DNA from: Hymenobacter sp. CRA2 | GTDB lineage: Bacteria; Bacteroidota; Bacteroidia; Cytophagales; Hymenobacteraceae | Direction of reading: 5' to 3' | Assembly (NCBI RefSeq): GCF_002007105.1 | Contig: NZ_MVBC01000006.1 | Coordinates: 241,639 to 305,638, forward strand | DNA length: 64,000 nt | Shown here: positions 1 through 7,532 of the stretch, in pieces | Numbering within the stretch: position 1 is the first letter of the stretch | Layout of the letters: every line of letters starts with the position of its first letter | Program-made: the position numbers and the translations under genes | Notes under the pieces: model-generated | Told to the model about the DNA's origin: nothing | The model's input: the letters and a program-made list of their open reading frames with translations, nothing else | Databases searched by the model: none

Positions 1-110
1 CCCCGGCGCCCGTAGCGCGGCCCGGACCGGTGCTACGAATGCTGAACGGCGTGCGCGTAAGCTGACTAAGTGCGTCCCGTGGTTGCGGTTTTCCCGGCTA
101 CCTTGGGCCG

Positions 111-1001
111 ATGATTCCCGCCCATATTACTGCCATCCTGGACGCCTGGGCGGCGCAACCGGCGTTGCTCCGCGAAGCCAACTTCGCCTACCGGGCCGAG
201 GTGCTGGAGGAGCTGGAGGTGCACGTGCTCGACCGGCTCGACGACCTGCTGGCGGCTCGGCCCTCACCGGCCCTGAGCCAGCTCCGGAGCCGCGCCCTGG
301 CGCTGCAGGCCCGCCTGGAAGCCGCCGATCAGCAGCTGTTTGCCCGCTTCCGGGCCGATATCCGGGCGGGCCGCTGCCGACAGGACCGCCTCCGGGCACT
401 CCTAATGGCTTATGCAGCGCCGGCTGCCACTAGCCCCGGCACAGCCGCTACCAGTTACGACAGCCTCGACACCCTGACCAACGGCCTGTTTATCGAGCCC
501 ACGCAGCCGCTGGAAGCCCAGGACCGGGAGCCGGAAATGGTATACTACCAAAAAACGCCCGCCCGCATCATCCTGGAGCTGGCCGCGCGGCTCGCACCGT
601 CGGATGTGTTCTACGACCTCGGCAGCGGCCTGGGTCAGGTGCCGTTGCTGGTGCACCTGCTGAGCGGCGCCAGGGCCCGCGGCATCGAAATCGAGCCCGC
701 GTACTGCCGCTACGCCCAAGCCTGCGCCGGTGCCCTGAACCTGCCCGAGGTGCAGTTCCGTTGCGCTGACGCGCGCACCGCCGACTACGCCGACGGCACC
801 GCGTTCTACCTGTTCACGCCGTTTACCGGCAGCATCATGGCGCAGGTACTGGCGCGGCTGCGGCAGCTGGCGCAGCGCCGGCCATTGCGGCTTTTTTCCT
901 ACGGCCCCAGCACCGGGGCACTGGAGCAGCAAGCGTGGCTGCGGCGGCCCGAGGCAGGGGAAAGGCACCTGTACCAGCTGGCAGAGTTTCATAGCGGCTG
1001 A
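111..1001 (+). CDS. Class I SAM-dependent methyltransferase, Dot1-like fold
   Basis: A 296-residue protein. The C-terminal half (about residues 145-290) has a Rossmann methyltransferase core: motif I is VFYDLGSGLGQ near residue 163, followed by an acidic GIEIEP strand end and an aromatic-rich FYLFTPFTG segment where motif IV is expected. The F/YDLGSGxGQ form resembles Dot1/KMT4-like enzymes, but the substrate cannot be told from sequence. The N-terminal 140 residues are Ala/Leu/Arg-rich and helical with no recognised domain. ATG at 111 sits right behind a TACCTTGG box (99-106). The next gene, on the same strand, is a small membrane protein. Fold confident, substrate unknown. Confidence 0.8.
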   Translation: MIPAHITAILDAWAAQPALLREANFAYRAEVLEELEVHVLDRLDDLLAARPSPALSQLRSRALALQARLEAADQQLFARFRADIRAGRCRQDRLRALLMAYAAPAATSPGTAATSYDSLDTLTNGLFIEPTQPLEAQDREPEMVYYQKTPARIILELAARLAPSDVFYDLGSGLGQVPLLVHLLSGARARGIEIEPAYCRYAQACAGALNLPEVQFRCADARTADYADGTAFYLFTPFTGSIMAQVLARLRQLAQRRPLRLFSYGPSTGALEQQAWLRRPEAGERHLYQLAEFHSG

Positions 1002-1058
1002 TTAGGTAGTAAACTGCCTGCCAATCGGAGGGCGTGGCCCGGGCATTCTGGCATTTCT

Positions 1059-1490
1059 ATGACGAGAATATTACAGCGACTATTCACCGGCCTACTCATC
1101 GTGCTTCTGCTTGGGGGTATTGGCAACATTATCCTCGGTGTGCCGGCTGATTTAGCCGATAGATCTGTAACGGAGGACTGGGGCGGGGTCAGCGACGCAT
1201 TGCTGTTGCGCGAAAGAGTAGAAGCCACTCTGTGGTTGCTGCCGTGGGCGGCGCTGTTGGGCGTTACCGTCTGGTCCATCCGTTACCAGCGCCCGGTGCT
1301 GTTCTATTGGGCGTTGCTGGTTGGATTGTCGCTGCTGCAGGTGCTACCCTTGATGGCCGTGGTGGCCGGACGTGGTACCGAGCCCGTTTGGCTATATCGT
1401 TTCATCGTGGGTATGTTCGGCCTGTTGCTGCTGGGGCAGCTTACGGCCGTCTGGCAGCTCATCCGGCTTTACCGGCGTGGGGCGTCATAG
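1059..1490 (+). CDS. Small integral membrane protein, unknown function
   Basis: A 143-residue protein with about four hydrophobic segments (roughly residues 8-28, 56-72, 80-103 and 113-135). A polar loop between the first two carries Asp/Arg residues, and the C-terminus ends in basic residues (LYRRGAS), which suggests a cytoplasmic tail. No family was recognised. It lies between a methyltransferase and arr on the same strand, with gaps too long to imply a tight operon. The codon composition matches the GC-rich neighbours, so it is probably native and expressed. Confidence 0.6.
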   Translation: MTRILQRLFTGLLIVLLLGGIGNIILGVPADLADRSVTEDWGGVSDALLLRERVEATLWLLPWAALLGVTVWSIRYQRPVLFYWALLVGLSLLQVLPLMAVVAGRGTEPVWLYRFIVGMFGLLLLGQLTAVWQLIRLYRRGAS

Positions 1491-1549
1491 TGCACGGCCC
1501 GCACGTGCAGCTCTGGGTGTTGACCAAGTAGAATCGATACTTGCGTTGC

Positions 1550-1557
1550 TATTTTGG
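1550..1557 (+). promoter_or_regulatory. Candidate -7 box (TATTTTGG) for arr
   Basis: A TAnnTTG element about 80 bases upstream of the arr ATG, in a spacer more AT-rich than its surroundings. It is one T short of the Bacteroidota consensus TAnnTTTG, and no clear -33 TTG is seen at the usual distance. Weak on its own; listed because the same variant recurs upstream of other starts in this window. Confidence 0.25.
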
Positions 1558-1637
1558 CTGGGGCCGATGCGGTAACAACTATTTAACGGCTTACCCAAAA
1601 GCACCGGCAGGAGTACCCACCAACAAATACAGCGGCA

Positions 1638-2084
1638 ATGGAAACGAACAGCAACGAGCCAAGGGCAACCGAGCCCCACCGCGACCTGAACGCGCAGCCG
1701 TTCTATCACGGCACCAAGGCCCAACTGCAGCCGGGCGACCTGATCGAGCCCGGCTTCAACTCTAACTACGGCCAGCGCAAGAAGGCATCCTACGTTTACC
1801 TAACCGCCACCCTGGACGCCGCTACCTGGGGCGCCGAACTGGCCGTGGGCGAGGGGCGCGGCCGTATATACCTCGTTGAGCCAACCGGTCCGATAGAGGA
1901 CGACCCCAACCTAACGGACAAGAAGTTTCCCGGCAATCCGACTAAATCCTACCGTACCCAGCACCCGCTACGGGTTACCGGTGAAGTGGCCGATTGGCAA
2001 GGACATTCCCCTGAGCAACTCAACGCCATGCAGGAGCACCTAGAGCGCCTGAAGCAACAGGGTATTGAGGCCATTGAGGATTGA
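1638..2084 (+). CDS. arr: NAD(+)--rifampin ADP-ribosyltransferase (Arr)
   Basis: A 148-residue protein with the expected length and hallmark sequence of the Arr family: FYHGTKAQLQPGD near residue 22, GFNSNYG, YVYLTATLDAATWGAELA, EPTGPIEDDPNLTDKKFPGNPT and PLRVTGEV. Family members transfer ADP-ribose from NAD to rifamycins, inactivating them in the cytoplasm; the catalytic His (in YHG) and Asp (in EDDPN) regions are intact. The C-terminal 30 residues are charged and helical, as in chromosomal homologues. It stands alone, with no integron or transposon end in sight, so it looks like an intrinsic environmental copy. Whether it confers resistance depends on expression. Confidence 0.95.
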   Translation: METNSNEPRATEPHRDLNAQPFYHGTKAQLQPGDLIEPGFNSNYGQRKKASYVYLTATLDAATWGAELAVGEGRGRIYLVEPTGPIEDDPNLTDKKFPGNPTKSYRTQHPLRVTGEVADWQGHSPEQLNAMQEHLERLKQQGIEAIED

Positions 2085-2167
2085 GTAGGAAAAGAGGCAA
2101 TGCCCCGCCGCTGCCCGGGCCGCTGGGGAGTCTTGAAGCAGCTTCTTACCTCAATTAGATACAACCG

Positions 2168-2483
2168 ATGGGAATTTTTAACCGCGTATTCTTTGAAGAG
2201 GAGGAGAACGATAAAATACCGTTTTCGGAGTCGAAGCTAACTGCAGTGCAGTTCAGAAATAAGACGGGGAAACCTATGGTTTGAGCCAACCTGCGTTGAA
2301 GTTATTCTGGATGCTGAAACAGAGTACATGTTGGTATCAAGGGATGATACTTACGCTATTGAATTCGAAGAAGACACAGTGGTAGTCTTTCAGCAGTACA
2401 CGTTTGCTATGCAGTTGTATAAGCGGGCAATAGTCAAAGAAGGGGAGAAGACCGAATGGGTATTAGAGGAAGATTATTCTTGA
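2168..2483 (+). pseudogene. Small acidic protein gene interrupted by one frameshift
   Basis: ATG at 2168 opens a frame starting MGIFNRVFFEEEENDK that runs into TGA at 2282. The neighbouring frame continues without a break from 2277 (WFEPTCVEVILDAETEY) to TGA at 2481-2483, ending WVLEEDYS. Removing one base near 2276 joins them into a protein of about 104 residues with one acidic, beta-rich character throughout. The block is clearly AT-richer than the flanking genes. No family is recognised. It may be a decayed acquired gene, a base-calling error, or less likely a programmed shift; neither half alone looks like a complete protein. Confidence 0.55.
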
Positions 2484-2542
2484 GGTAAGCAATACCACCT
2501 TCCTACCTTGTCAGCGTCAACGCCACCCCACGATTGAAGCTG

Positions 2543-4861
2543 ATGCTCCGCCCGCTCCACCTCGCCGCCCTACTTCTCGCCACCATCCCGACCTTCGCCC
2601 AGAAGCAGCCGCCTAAAGCGACCAAACCCGCCGAAAACCTCACCCAGTACGCCAAGCCCATCGTAGGCACGGCCAAGATGGGGCACACGTTTCCGGGCGC
2701 CACCGTGCCCTTCGGCATGGTGCAGCTCTCGCCCGATACCGACACGCTCAGCTACGAGCAGGACGGCAAGTACAACCCCGACGTGTACAAGTACTGCGCC
2801 GGCTACCAGTACCAGGACCCGACCATCGTCGGCTTCAGCCACACCCACTTCAGCGGCACCGGTCACTCCGACCTCGGCGACTTCCTGCTGATGCCTACCG
2901 CCGGCCCGCTGCAGCTCAACCCCGGCACCGCCCAGCAGCCCGAGCGCGGCTACCGCTCCCGCTTCAGCCACGATACCGAGGTGGCCGAGCCCGGCTACTA
3001 CCGCGTGAAGCTGGAGGACCACGGCATCCTGGCCGAAATGACGGCCACCAACCGGGTGGGCATGCACCAGTACACCTTCCCGCAGGCCACCGACCAGACC
3101 CACCTCATCCTGGACTTGATGCACGGCATCTACAACTACCCGGATAAAAACGTGTGGACCTTCGTGCGGGTGGAAAACGACACGCTCGTCACCGGCTACC
3201 GGCAGACCAACGGCTGGGCCCGCACCCGCACGGTGTACTTCGCCATGTCATTCTCGCGGCCCTTCACCGACTACGGCAGCCGCAACTACGCCAAAAAACA
3301 GGCCTACCGCGGCTTCTGGGGCAAGTTCGACCAGACCAAGAACTTCCCCGACCTGGCCGGCGAACAGCTGCGGATGTACTTCAACTTCAAGACGGCTACG
3401 GCAGGGGAGAAGGTGAAGGTCAAATTTGCCCTCTCGCCCGTGAGCACCGCCGGCGCCCTGCAAAACCTGCGCACCGAAGCCCCCGGCTGGGACTTCGACC
3501 GCGTGAAGGCCCAGGCCCAGCAGCTCTGGCAGCAGGAGCTGAGTAAGGTGGTCGTGGAGTCGCCGAAGCGCGTGGACAAGGAGAACTTCTACACCGCCAT
3601 GTACCACGCCTTCCTGAGCCCGACCACCTACATGGACGCCGACGGCCAGTACCGCGGCCTCGACCAAAACAACCACCGGGCGGACGGCTTCACCAACTAC
3701 ACCACCTTCTCGCTCTGGGACACCTACCGCGCCCTGCACCCGCTCTTCAACGTGCTGCAGCCCCGGCGTAATGCCGACATGGTGCAGAGTATGCTGGCCC
3801 ATTTCGACCAGAGCGCCGAGCACATGCTGCCCATCTGGAGCCACTACGCCAACGAAAACTGGTGCATGATCGGCTACCACTCGGTGCCCGTGGTGGCCGA
3901 CGCCGTGCTGAAAGGCAACGCCCCCTTCGACGCCAACAAAGCCCTCGACGCCTGCGTGACCACCGCCCGCACCCAGCGCTACGACGGCATCGGCTACTAC
4001 ATGCAGCTGGGCTACGTGCCCGAGGACAAAAGCGGCTCCTCCGTCTCCAAAACCCTCGAATACACCTACGACGACTGGTGCATCGCCCAGATGGCCCAGA
4101 AGCTCAATCGGCCGGACATCTACCAGGAATTCAGCAAGCGCGCCCAGAACTGGCAGAACGTGTACGACCAGCGCATCGGCTTCATGCGCCCGCGCCTGGC
4201 CGACGGCTCCTTCCGCCCGAATTTCGACGTGCTGAGCACCCACAACCAGGGCTTCATCGAGGGCAACGCCTGGAACTACAGCCTCTACGTGCCCCAGGAC
4301 CCGGCCGCGCTCATTGCCAAGATGGGCGGCAACCGCCGCTTCACCGAGCACCTCGACTCGCTGTTCACCATGCACCTGCCCGATAAGTTCTTCGCCGAAA
4401 CCGAGGACATCACCCGCGAAGGCATCATCGGCAACTACGTGCACGGCAACGAGCCCGCCCACCACGTGGCCTACCTATACAACTGGACCGACCAACCGTG
4501 GAAGACGCAGGCCCGCGTGCGCATGATCCTGCCCAAGATGTACCGCCCCACCCCCGACGGCCTCGGCGGCAACGACGACTGCGGGCAGATGTCGGCCTGG
4601 TACATCTTCTCTGCCCTGGGCTTCTACCCCGTCGCGCCCGGCTCCCCGGAATACGCCCTGGGCAGCCCCGCCGTGCACGGCGCCACGCTCAACCTGGAGA
4701 ACGGCAAAACCTTCCGCATCACGGTGAAAAACCAGAGCGACAAAAACGTCTACGTGAAGGAAGCCCGCCTCAATGGCCAGAAACTCGCCCGGCCCTTCCT
4801 GGCGCACCAGGATATTGTGAACGGCGGGGAGTTGGTGTTTTCGATGGCCGCGCGGCCGTGA
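2543..4861 (+). CDS. GH92 family exo-alpha-mannosidase, secreted
   Basis: A 772-residue protein (775 if TTG at 2534 is used). It has a signal peptide (LRPLHLAALLLATIPTFAQ, cleavage near residue 20), so it acts in the periplasm or at the cell surface. The GH92 signature runs through the whole length: PIVGTAKMGHTFPGATVPFGMVQ, FSHTHFSGTGHSDLGD, NENWCMIGYHSVPV, HGNEPAHHVAYLYN and GNDDCGQMSAWYIFSALGFYPV, the last holding the conserved catalytic-base Asp region. GH92 enzymes are calcium-dependent inverting alpha-mannosidases, mostly alpha-1,2, that trim N-glycan or yeast-mannan-like chains. No SusC/SusD pair lies nearby, so this is a lone enzyme rather than a polysaccharide utilisation locus. Linkage specificity is not decided by sequence. 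Confidence 0.93.
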   Translation: MLRPLHLAALLLATIPTFAQKQPPKATKPAENLTQYAKPIVGTAKMGHTFPGATVPFGMVQLSPDTDTLSYEQDGKYNPDVYKYCAGYQYQDPTIVGFSHTHFSGTGHSDLGDFLLMPTAGPLQLNPGTAQQPERGYRSRFSHDTEVAEPGYYRVKLEDHGILAEMTATNRVGMHQYTFPQATDQTHLILDLMHGIYNYPDKNVWTFVRVENDTLVTGYRQTNGWARTRTVYFAMSFSRPFTDYGSRNYAKKQAYRGFWGKFDQTKNFPDLAGEQLRMYFNFKTATAGEKVKVKFALSPVSTAGALQNLRTEAPGWDFDRVKAQAQQLWQQELSKVVVESPKRVDKENFYTAMYHAFLSPTTYMDADGQYRGLDQNNHRADGFTNYTTFSLWDTYRALHPLFNVLQPRRNADMVQSMLAHFDQSAEHMLPIWSHYANENWCMIGYHSVPVVADAVLKGNAPFDANKALDACVTTARTQRYDGIGYYMQLGYVPEDKSGSSVSKTLEYTYDDWCIAQMAQKLNRPDIYQEFSKRAQNWQNVYDQRIGFMRPRLADGSFRPNFDVLSTHNQGFIEGNAWNYSLYVPQDPAALIAKMGGNRRFTEHLDSLFTMHLPDKFFAETEDITREGIIGNYVHGNEPAHHVAYLYNWTDQPWKTQARVRMILPKMYRPTPDGLGGNDDCGQMSAWYIFSALGFYPVAPGSPEYALGSPAVHGATLNLENGKTFRITVKNQSDKNVYVKEARLNGQKLARPFLAHQDIVNGGELVFSMAARP

Positions 4862-4891
4862 ATTGAGTCAGTTTGAAAAAGAATCAAAAGT

Positions 4892-5530
4892 ATGCATCTG
4901 CCAAGCCTATCTCAAACGATGTCCGCCCAAACGTTACTCTCTTCAGCTATTAGAAATGTAGAGGGCCACTACCACACATTTGCAGGGATGAATAGCATAT
5001 TCGAAGAAGCAGAGCGAGTTTATGCTTATGAGTTATATCATCAGTTGCGTTGCCTGACCAGTAAGGGTGATATATATTCTGCTTTTAGAATTGATGGTGA
5101 GATTAATAAAGCACTTATCGATCAGATAGAGAATTATGGGCTTGTTGAAAGCCATGAGCTTCCACGTAGAAGTTTTTGTCCAGATATAGTTATGCATAGA
5201 GCGCAAAATACTCGCGAAGAGTCTGGGCAATTTTTGATAATTGAGATGAAGCGGAATCATGGTTTGAGTCAAAGAAAGATTCAGATAGATATACTTAAAT
5301 TACTTCATTATATTAAAAGTTTAAATTTTCAATTAGGGGCATTTGTGGTTTTTAATGTAATCAATGCAGAGGAATGTAAGAATAGTATAGTCAATGCTAT
5401 GCAACATATTCAGGGTGTGCCCATTACTTTTGCAAGTAAACTATGGGTATATCTAACCAATACCAATAACGAAATCCATGAAGAATTTACACTGCATAGC
5501 ATAATACCACCCCATCTGGTGCGCGTTTAG
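4892..5530 (+). CDS. AT-rich hypothetical protein with PD-(D/E)XK-like motif
   Basis: A 212-residue protein; ATG at 4892, or 4919 (MSAQTLLS). Base composition and codon use are far AT-richer than every neighbour, a strong sign of transfer. Around residues 96-122 it reads FCPDIVMHR, then about 12 residues later FLIIEMKRN: a PD-x(n)-ExK arrangement preceded by a hydrophobic strand, typical of PD-(D/E)XK nuclease folds. An alternating beta/alpha pattern follows (LGAFVVFNV). No methylase, specificity subunit or other restriction or defence partner is adjacent. It follows the GH92 gene by only 30 bases yet differs in composition, so it is probably an independent insertion. Nuclease activity is inferred from the motif only. 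Confidence 0.6.
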   Translation: MHLPSLSQTMSAQTLLSSAIRNVEGHYHTFAGMNSIFEEAERVYAYELYHQLRCLTSKGDIYSAFRIDGEINKALIDQIENYGLVESHELPRRSFCPDIVMHRAQNTREESGQFLIIEMKRNHGLSQRKIQIDILKLLHYIKSLNFQLGAFVVFNVINAEECKNSIVNAMQHIQGVPITFASKLWVYLTNTNNEIHEEFTLHSIIPPHLVRV

Positions 5531-5715
5531 CGCAGCGTAACTCGTGACCAGCCCTGACGTAGACGCGGCGCCTCCACTGCCGCCCCGGCGGCAAGCCGGT
5601 ACCGCGCTATACGAGCGAGTAAAAAGCGGACATCGGAAGAGGCACAAGTTACGCGGCACGAAACGCGCCGCAGATGACGGAATACCCGCAAAACCTGGCA
5701 AACGCCACCACATCT
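5531..5715. other. Non-coding spacer
   Basis: This region returns to high GC directly after the AT-rich gene. Open frames here have no protein-like composition. It leads into the 42-bp palindromic array and may mark the right edge of the acquired segment. Confidence 0.4.
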
Positions 5716-5837
5716 GTGCCGGGGCACCCTAGAAACTTCGGGTGCTCCGGCACGGGTGTTCCGAGGCACCGTAGAAAGTTGGGGTGGGCCGGAACACCTG
5801 TGCCGGGGCGCCCGAGAAACCCCGGGTGCGCCGCCGC
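5716..5837. repeat. Tandem array of three 42-bp palindromic units
   Basis: Three imperfect copies start at 5716, 5758 and 5800, exactly 42 bases apart. Each is itself an inverted repeat: in unit 1 GTGCCGGGGCACCC at the left pairs with GGGTGCTCCGGCAC at the right around a TAGAAACTTC loop; unit 2 pairs GTGTTCCG with CGGAACAC; unit 3 has a degenerate right arm. The G(A)GAAA-type loop is kept in all three. This looks like a REP-type element that has duplicated, lying directly upstream of a DUF4303-like gene. There are no unique spacers, so it is not a CRISPR array. Confidence 0.75.
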
Positions 5838-5870
5838 GTTGGTAGCCACTACCAAAGACTGCCACTGCCC

Positions 5871-6416
5871 ATGCCCCTCGACTTCACCGCCCTGGCCGCG
5901 CAGATTACCCAAGCCACCCAGGCCGCCTTCCTGGAAATGCTAAGCCAGCACCGCGCCGAGGGTATTTACGCCTTTGCCCTCTACAGCGACGAAGGCGCCA
6001 TGACCGTGTGCCCGGCCACCAACACCCTGGTCCACCTGGCCCAGCAGCCCGCCGACGAAGCCGCCTACTACAAGTTCGAGCCGGCCGAGTGGAAATACGA
6101 GATGATGGGCGCCGACGAGCAGTTCAACGCCATCTGCTACCAGCTGCGCGCCGCCCTGGATGAGCTGCCCGAGGACGACGACGCGGCGTTCGAGGCGTTT
6201 CGGGAGCAGCTCTACGCCACCTGCGTGCAGGTCCTGGACGACTTGCACCGGGCGCGGTTTTTCCAGCAAGCGGCCGGCCGCGAGGTGTTCCTGATGTTTA
6301 GCGTGTCGGAGGACGACCCGGACCCGGCCGCCACGGCGCGCATGATCAGCCAGCTCAACGACAACGCCTACCGCGACGAGTACTTGGCCTGGCTGCGCAC
6401 CTGGGCGGTGGAATAG
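5871..6416 (+). CDS. DUF4303-like cytoplasmic protein
   Basis: A 181-residue acidic protein. ATG at 5871 (MPLDFTALAAQ) is preferred over an upstream start at 5784, because that extension would translate the palindromic repeats. The sequence begins with an amphipathic helix, continues with a beta strand containing GIYAFALYSDEGAMTVCPATNT and an E-W-KYE segment, and ends in a helical C-terminus. This pattern fits the DUF4303 family, a group of unknown function often found near immunity or toxin-related genes. No toxin gene is adjacent here. No signal peptide or membrane segment. Family assignment is from recall and moderately confident. Confidence 0.6.
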   Translation: MPLDFTALAAQITQATQAAFLEMLSQHRAEGIYAFALYSDEGAMTVCPATNTLVHLAQQPADEAAYYKFEPAEWKYEMMGADEQFNAICYQLRAALDELPEDDDAAFEAFREQLYATCVQVLDDLHRARFFQQAAGREVFLMFSVSEDDPDPAATARMISQLNDNAYRDEYLAWLRTWAVE

Positions 6417-6571
6417 CCGGATGAAGGACTTCTTTCGTAGCTGCGCGAAAAACAGTGCGGCAAATATGGCTGCGTGAAGGGGCCCGCCTCAACAGAGAGG
6501 TCCTTACCTGCGACTTCGCGCCTACGATGGTGGTGCGGACTTGAAAGCGTAGCATTTGAACACAGCCAGCT

Positions 6572-7144
6572 TTACCCTTGGGGCTGCGTGGCTTTGCGCA
6601 GGCGCAGTGCCGAGAGCAGGAAATAGAACGCTCCGAACGCGGAATAGCCGGCCAAATTGGCTACGCCCATGGTAGGGGCGTGGGCCATAACCACAAACGA
6701 GACGCCGGCCAGCACCGACTGCCCGCCGCTGAGTATCATGGGCCATTGCCCGCCCAACTGGCGGCGCCGACGCAAGCCGAGCAACAGTTGAATCAGTCCC
6801 GTGAGCCCGGCCCACACGCCGTACACGATGAGTGCCGCCGGCACACCGTGGCGCAGGGCCAGTCCCACGGCCAGCGTGGTCACGCCACCTACCACAATGT
6901 TCACGTATTGCGGCCATAGTGAACCGCTGCCGCGGTTGGCTCGAATGTCGCCGAAGGTGGCCAGTACGTCCCAGGCCGGATACAGCAGCAGCAAGGCGGC
7001 CGTGAGCGTAGGCGAGGATTGGGCAAACAAGACCAGCAGGCTGACCCAAATCAGCGAGAAACCGGCCCGCACGAAGTACAAGGAGCGCAGTGCCTGGGCA
7101 GTGTGGACGGGAGCCGGCAGGGGAGGAGTCGAGGAAACAGACAT
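6572..7144 (-). CDS. DUF308/HdeD-like multi-pass membrane protein
   Basis: A 190-residue protein with six predicted transmembrane segments (about residues 24-42, 46-63, 84-100, 102-122, 136-152 and 158-178) and a short basic tail. Small glycines and the paired-helix layout resemble DUF308/HdeD-type proteins, which in enterobacteria are linked to acid stress; the role here is unknown. It is read leftward, divergently from the Crp/Fnr-type regulator gene at 7533. The shared 388-base spacer holds three palindromes, which makes regulation by that protein plausible but unproven. Confidence 0.65.
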   Translation of the reverse strand: MSVSSTPPLPAPVHTAQALRSLYFVRAGFSLIWVSLLVLFAQSSPTLTAALLLLYPAWDVLATFGDIRANRGSGSLWPQYVNIVVGGVTTLAVGLALRHGVPAALIVYGVWAGLTGLIQLLLGLRRRRQLGGQWPMILSGGQSVLAGVSFVVMAHAPTMGVANLAGYSAFGAFYFLLSALRLRKATQPQG

Positions 7145-7191
7145 GGTCTTGGAATTGAAGAGAAAAGCAGGTTTGGACGTGGTCTGCCGGC

Positions 7192-7214
7192 CGGCCTTAA
7201 CCCCCTTAAGGCCG
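7192..7214. promoter_or_regulatory. Inverted repeat, 9-bp arms (CGGCCTTAA / TTAAGGCCG)
   Basis: A perfect 9-base inverted repeat around a five-C loop, 48 bases upstream of the DUF308-like start. It could be a leader hairpin in the leftward transcript or a protein-binding site. It is the first of three palindromes in this divergent spacer. Confidence 0.45.
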
Positions 7215-7398
7215 CTGTGAGGCTAGGGGTGGAGGGGGAGCAGCGGGTGCGTGGGGCAGGAGTTTGGGCGCCGTGGCTAAGGCTTCGCAACTACCACGCA
7301 GCCGCTGCGGGCCGGGCAGCCGGCGCTTGTTGCCAGGTAGTGACCAAGGCGTTTAGCGGGGCTTGATGATGGGGCCAAAGGTCCCGGCGCCGGAGGAC

Positions 7399-7426
7399 GC
7401 ACTTTTTCACCTAGGTTAAAAAGTGC
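7399..7426. promoter_or_regulatory. 28-bp near-perfect palindrome, operator candidate
   Basis: GCACTTTTT and AAAAAGTGC flank a centre containing ACCTAGGT. The whole 28 bases are two-fold symmetric except for one base pair. It lies in the spacer between the DUF308-like gene and the Crp/Fnr regulator gene. Size and symmetry suit a dimeric helix-turn-helix regulator. The A and T blocks would also form a hairpin in RNA, so a terminator-like role is the alternative. Confidence 0.5.
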
Positions 7427-7430
7427 CCGC

Positions 7431-7474
7431 CGCTTCCCGCAGGAGGCCAGAAAATTAGCTTCCTGCGGGAAGCG
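7431..7474. promoter_or_regulatory. Inverted repeat, perfect 14-base arms
   Basis: CGCTTCCCGCAGGA at 7431-7444 is repeated inverted at 7461-7474 around a 16-base AT-rich loop. It ends about 60 bases before the regulator start and begins four bases after the 28-bp palindrome. It could be a leader hairpin in the rightward transcript. Confidence 0.45.
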
Positions 7475-7532
7475 CGACGACCCCGGCCACCGGAATGCAG
7501 TAGTTTCGCGGGCACCTTTCGCCCGGTTGATT

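Noticed and set aside
2534..2542. TTG at 2534 as the GH92 start
   Set aside because: The ATG three codons downstream gives a normal signal peptide, and ATG is the more usual initiator; the difference is only three residues.
3248..4465. A 405-codon leftward open frame opposite the GH92 gene
   Set aside because: Val/His/Gly-rich antisense shadow; the GH92 frame is fully supported.
5716..5837. CRISPR array
   Set aside because: Units are adjacent without unique spacers, only three copies, and no cas genes are present.
5649..5912. A peptide-repeat protein read leftward through the 42-bp units
   Set aside because: The repeats are self-complementary hairpins with imperfect third copies; the frame has no start context or flanking domain, so the periodic peptide is a by-product of the 42-base period.
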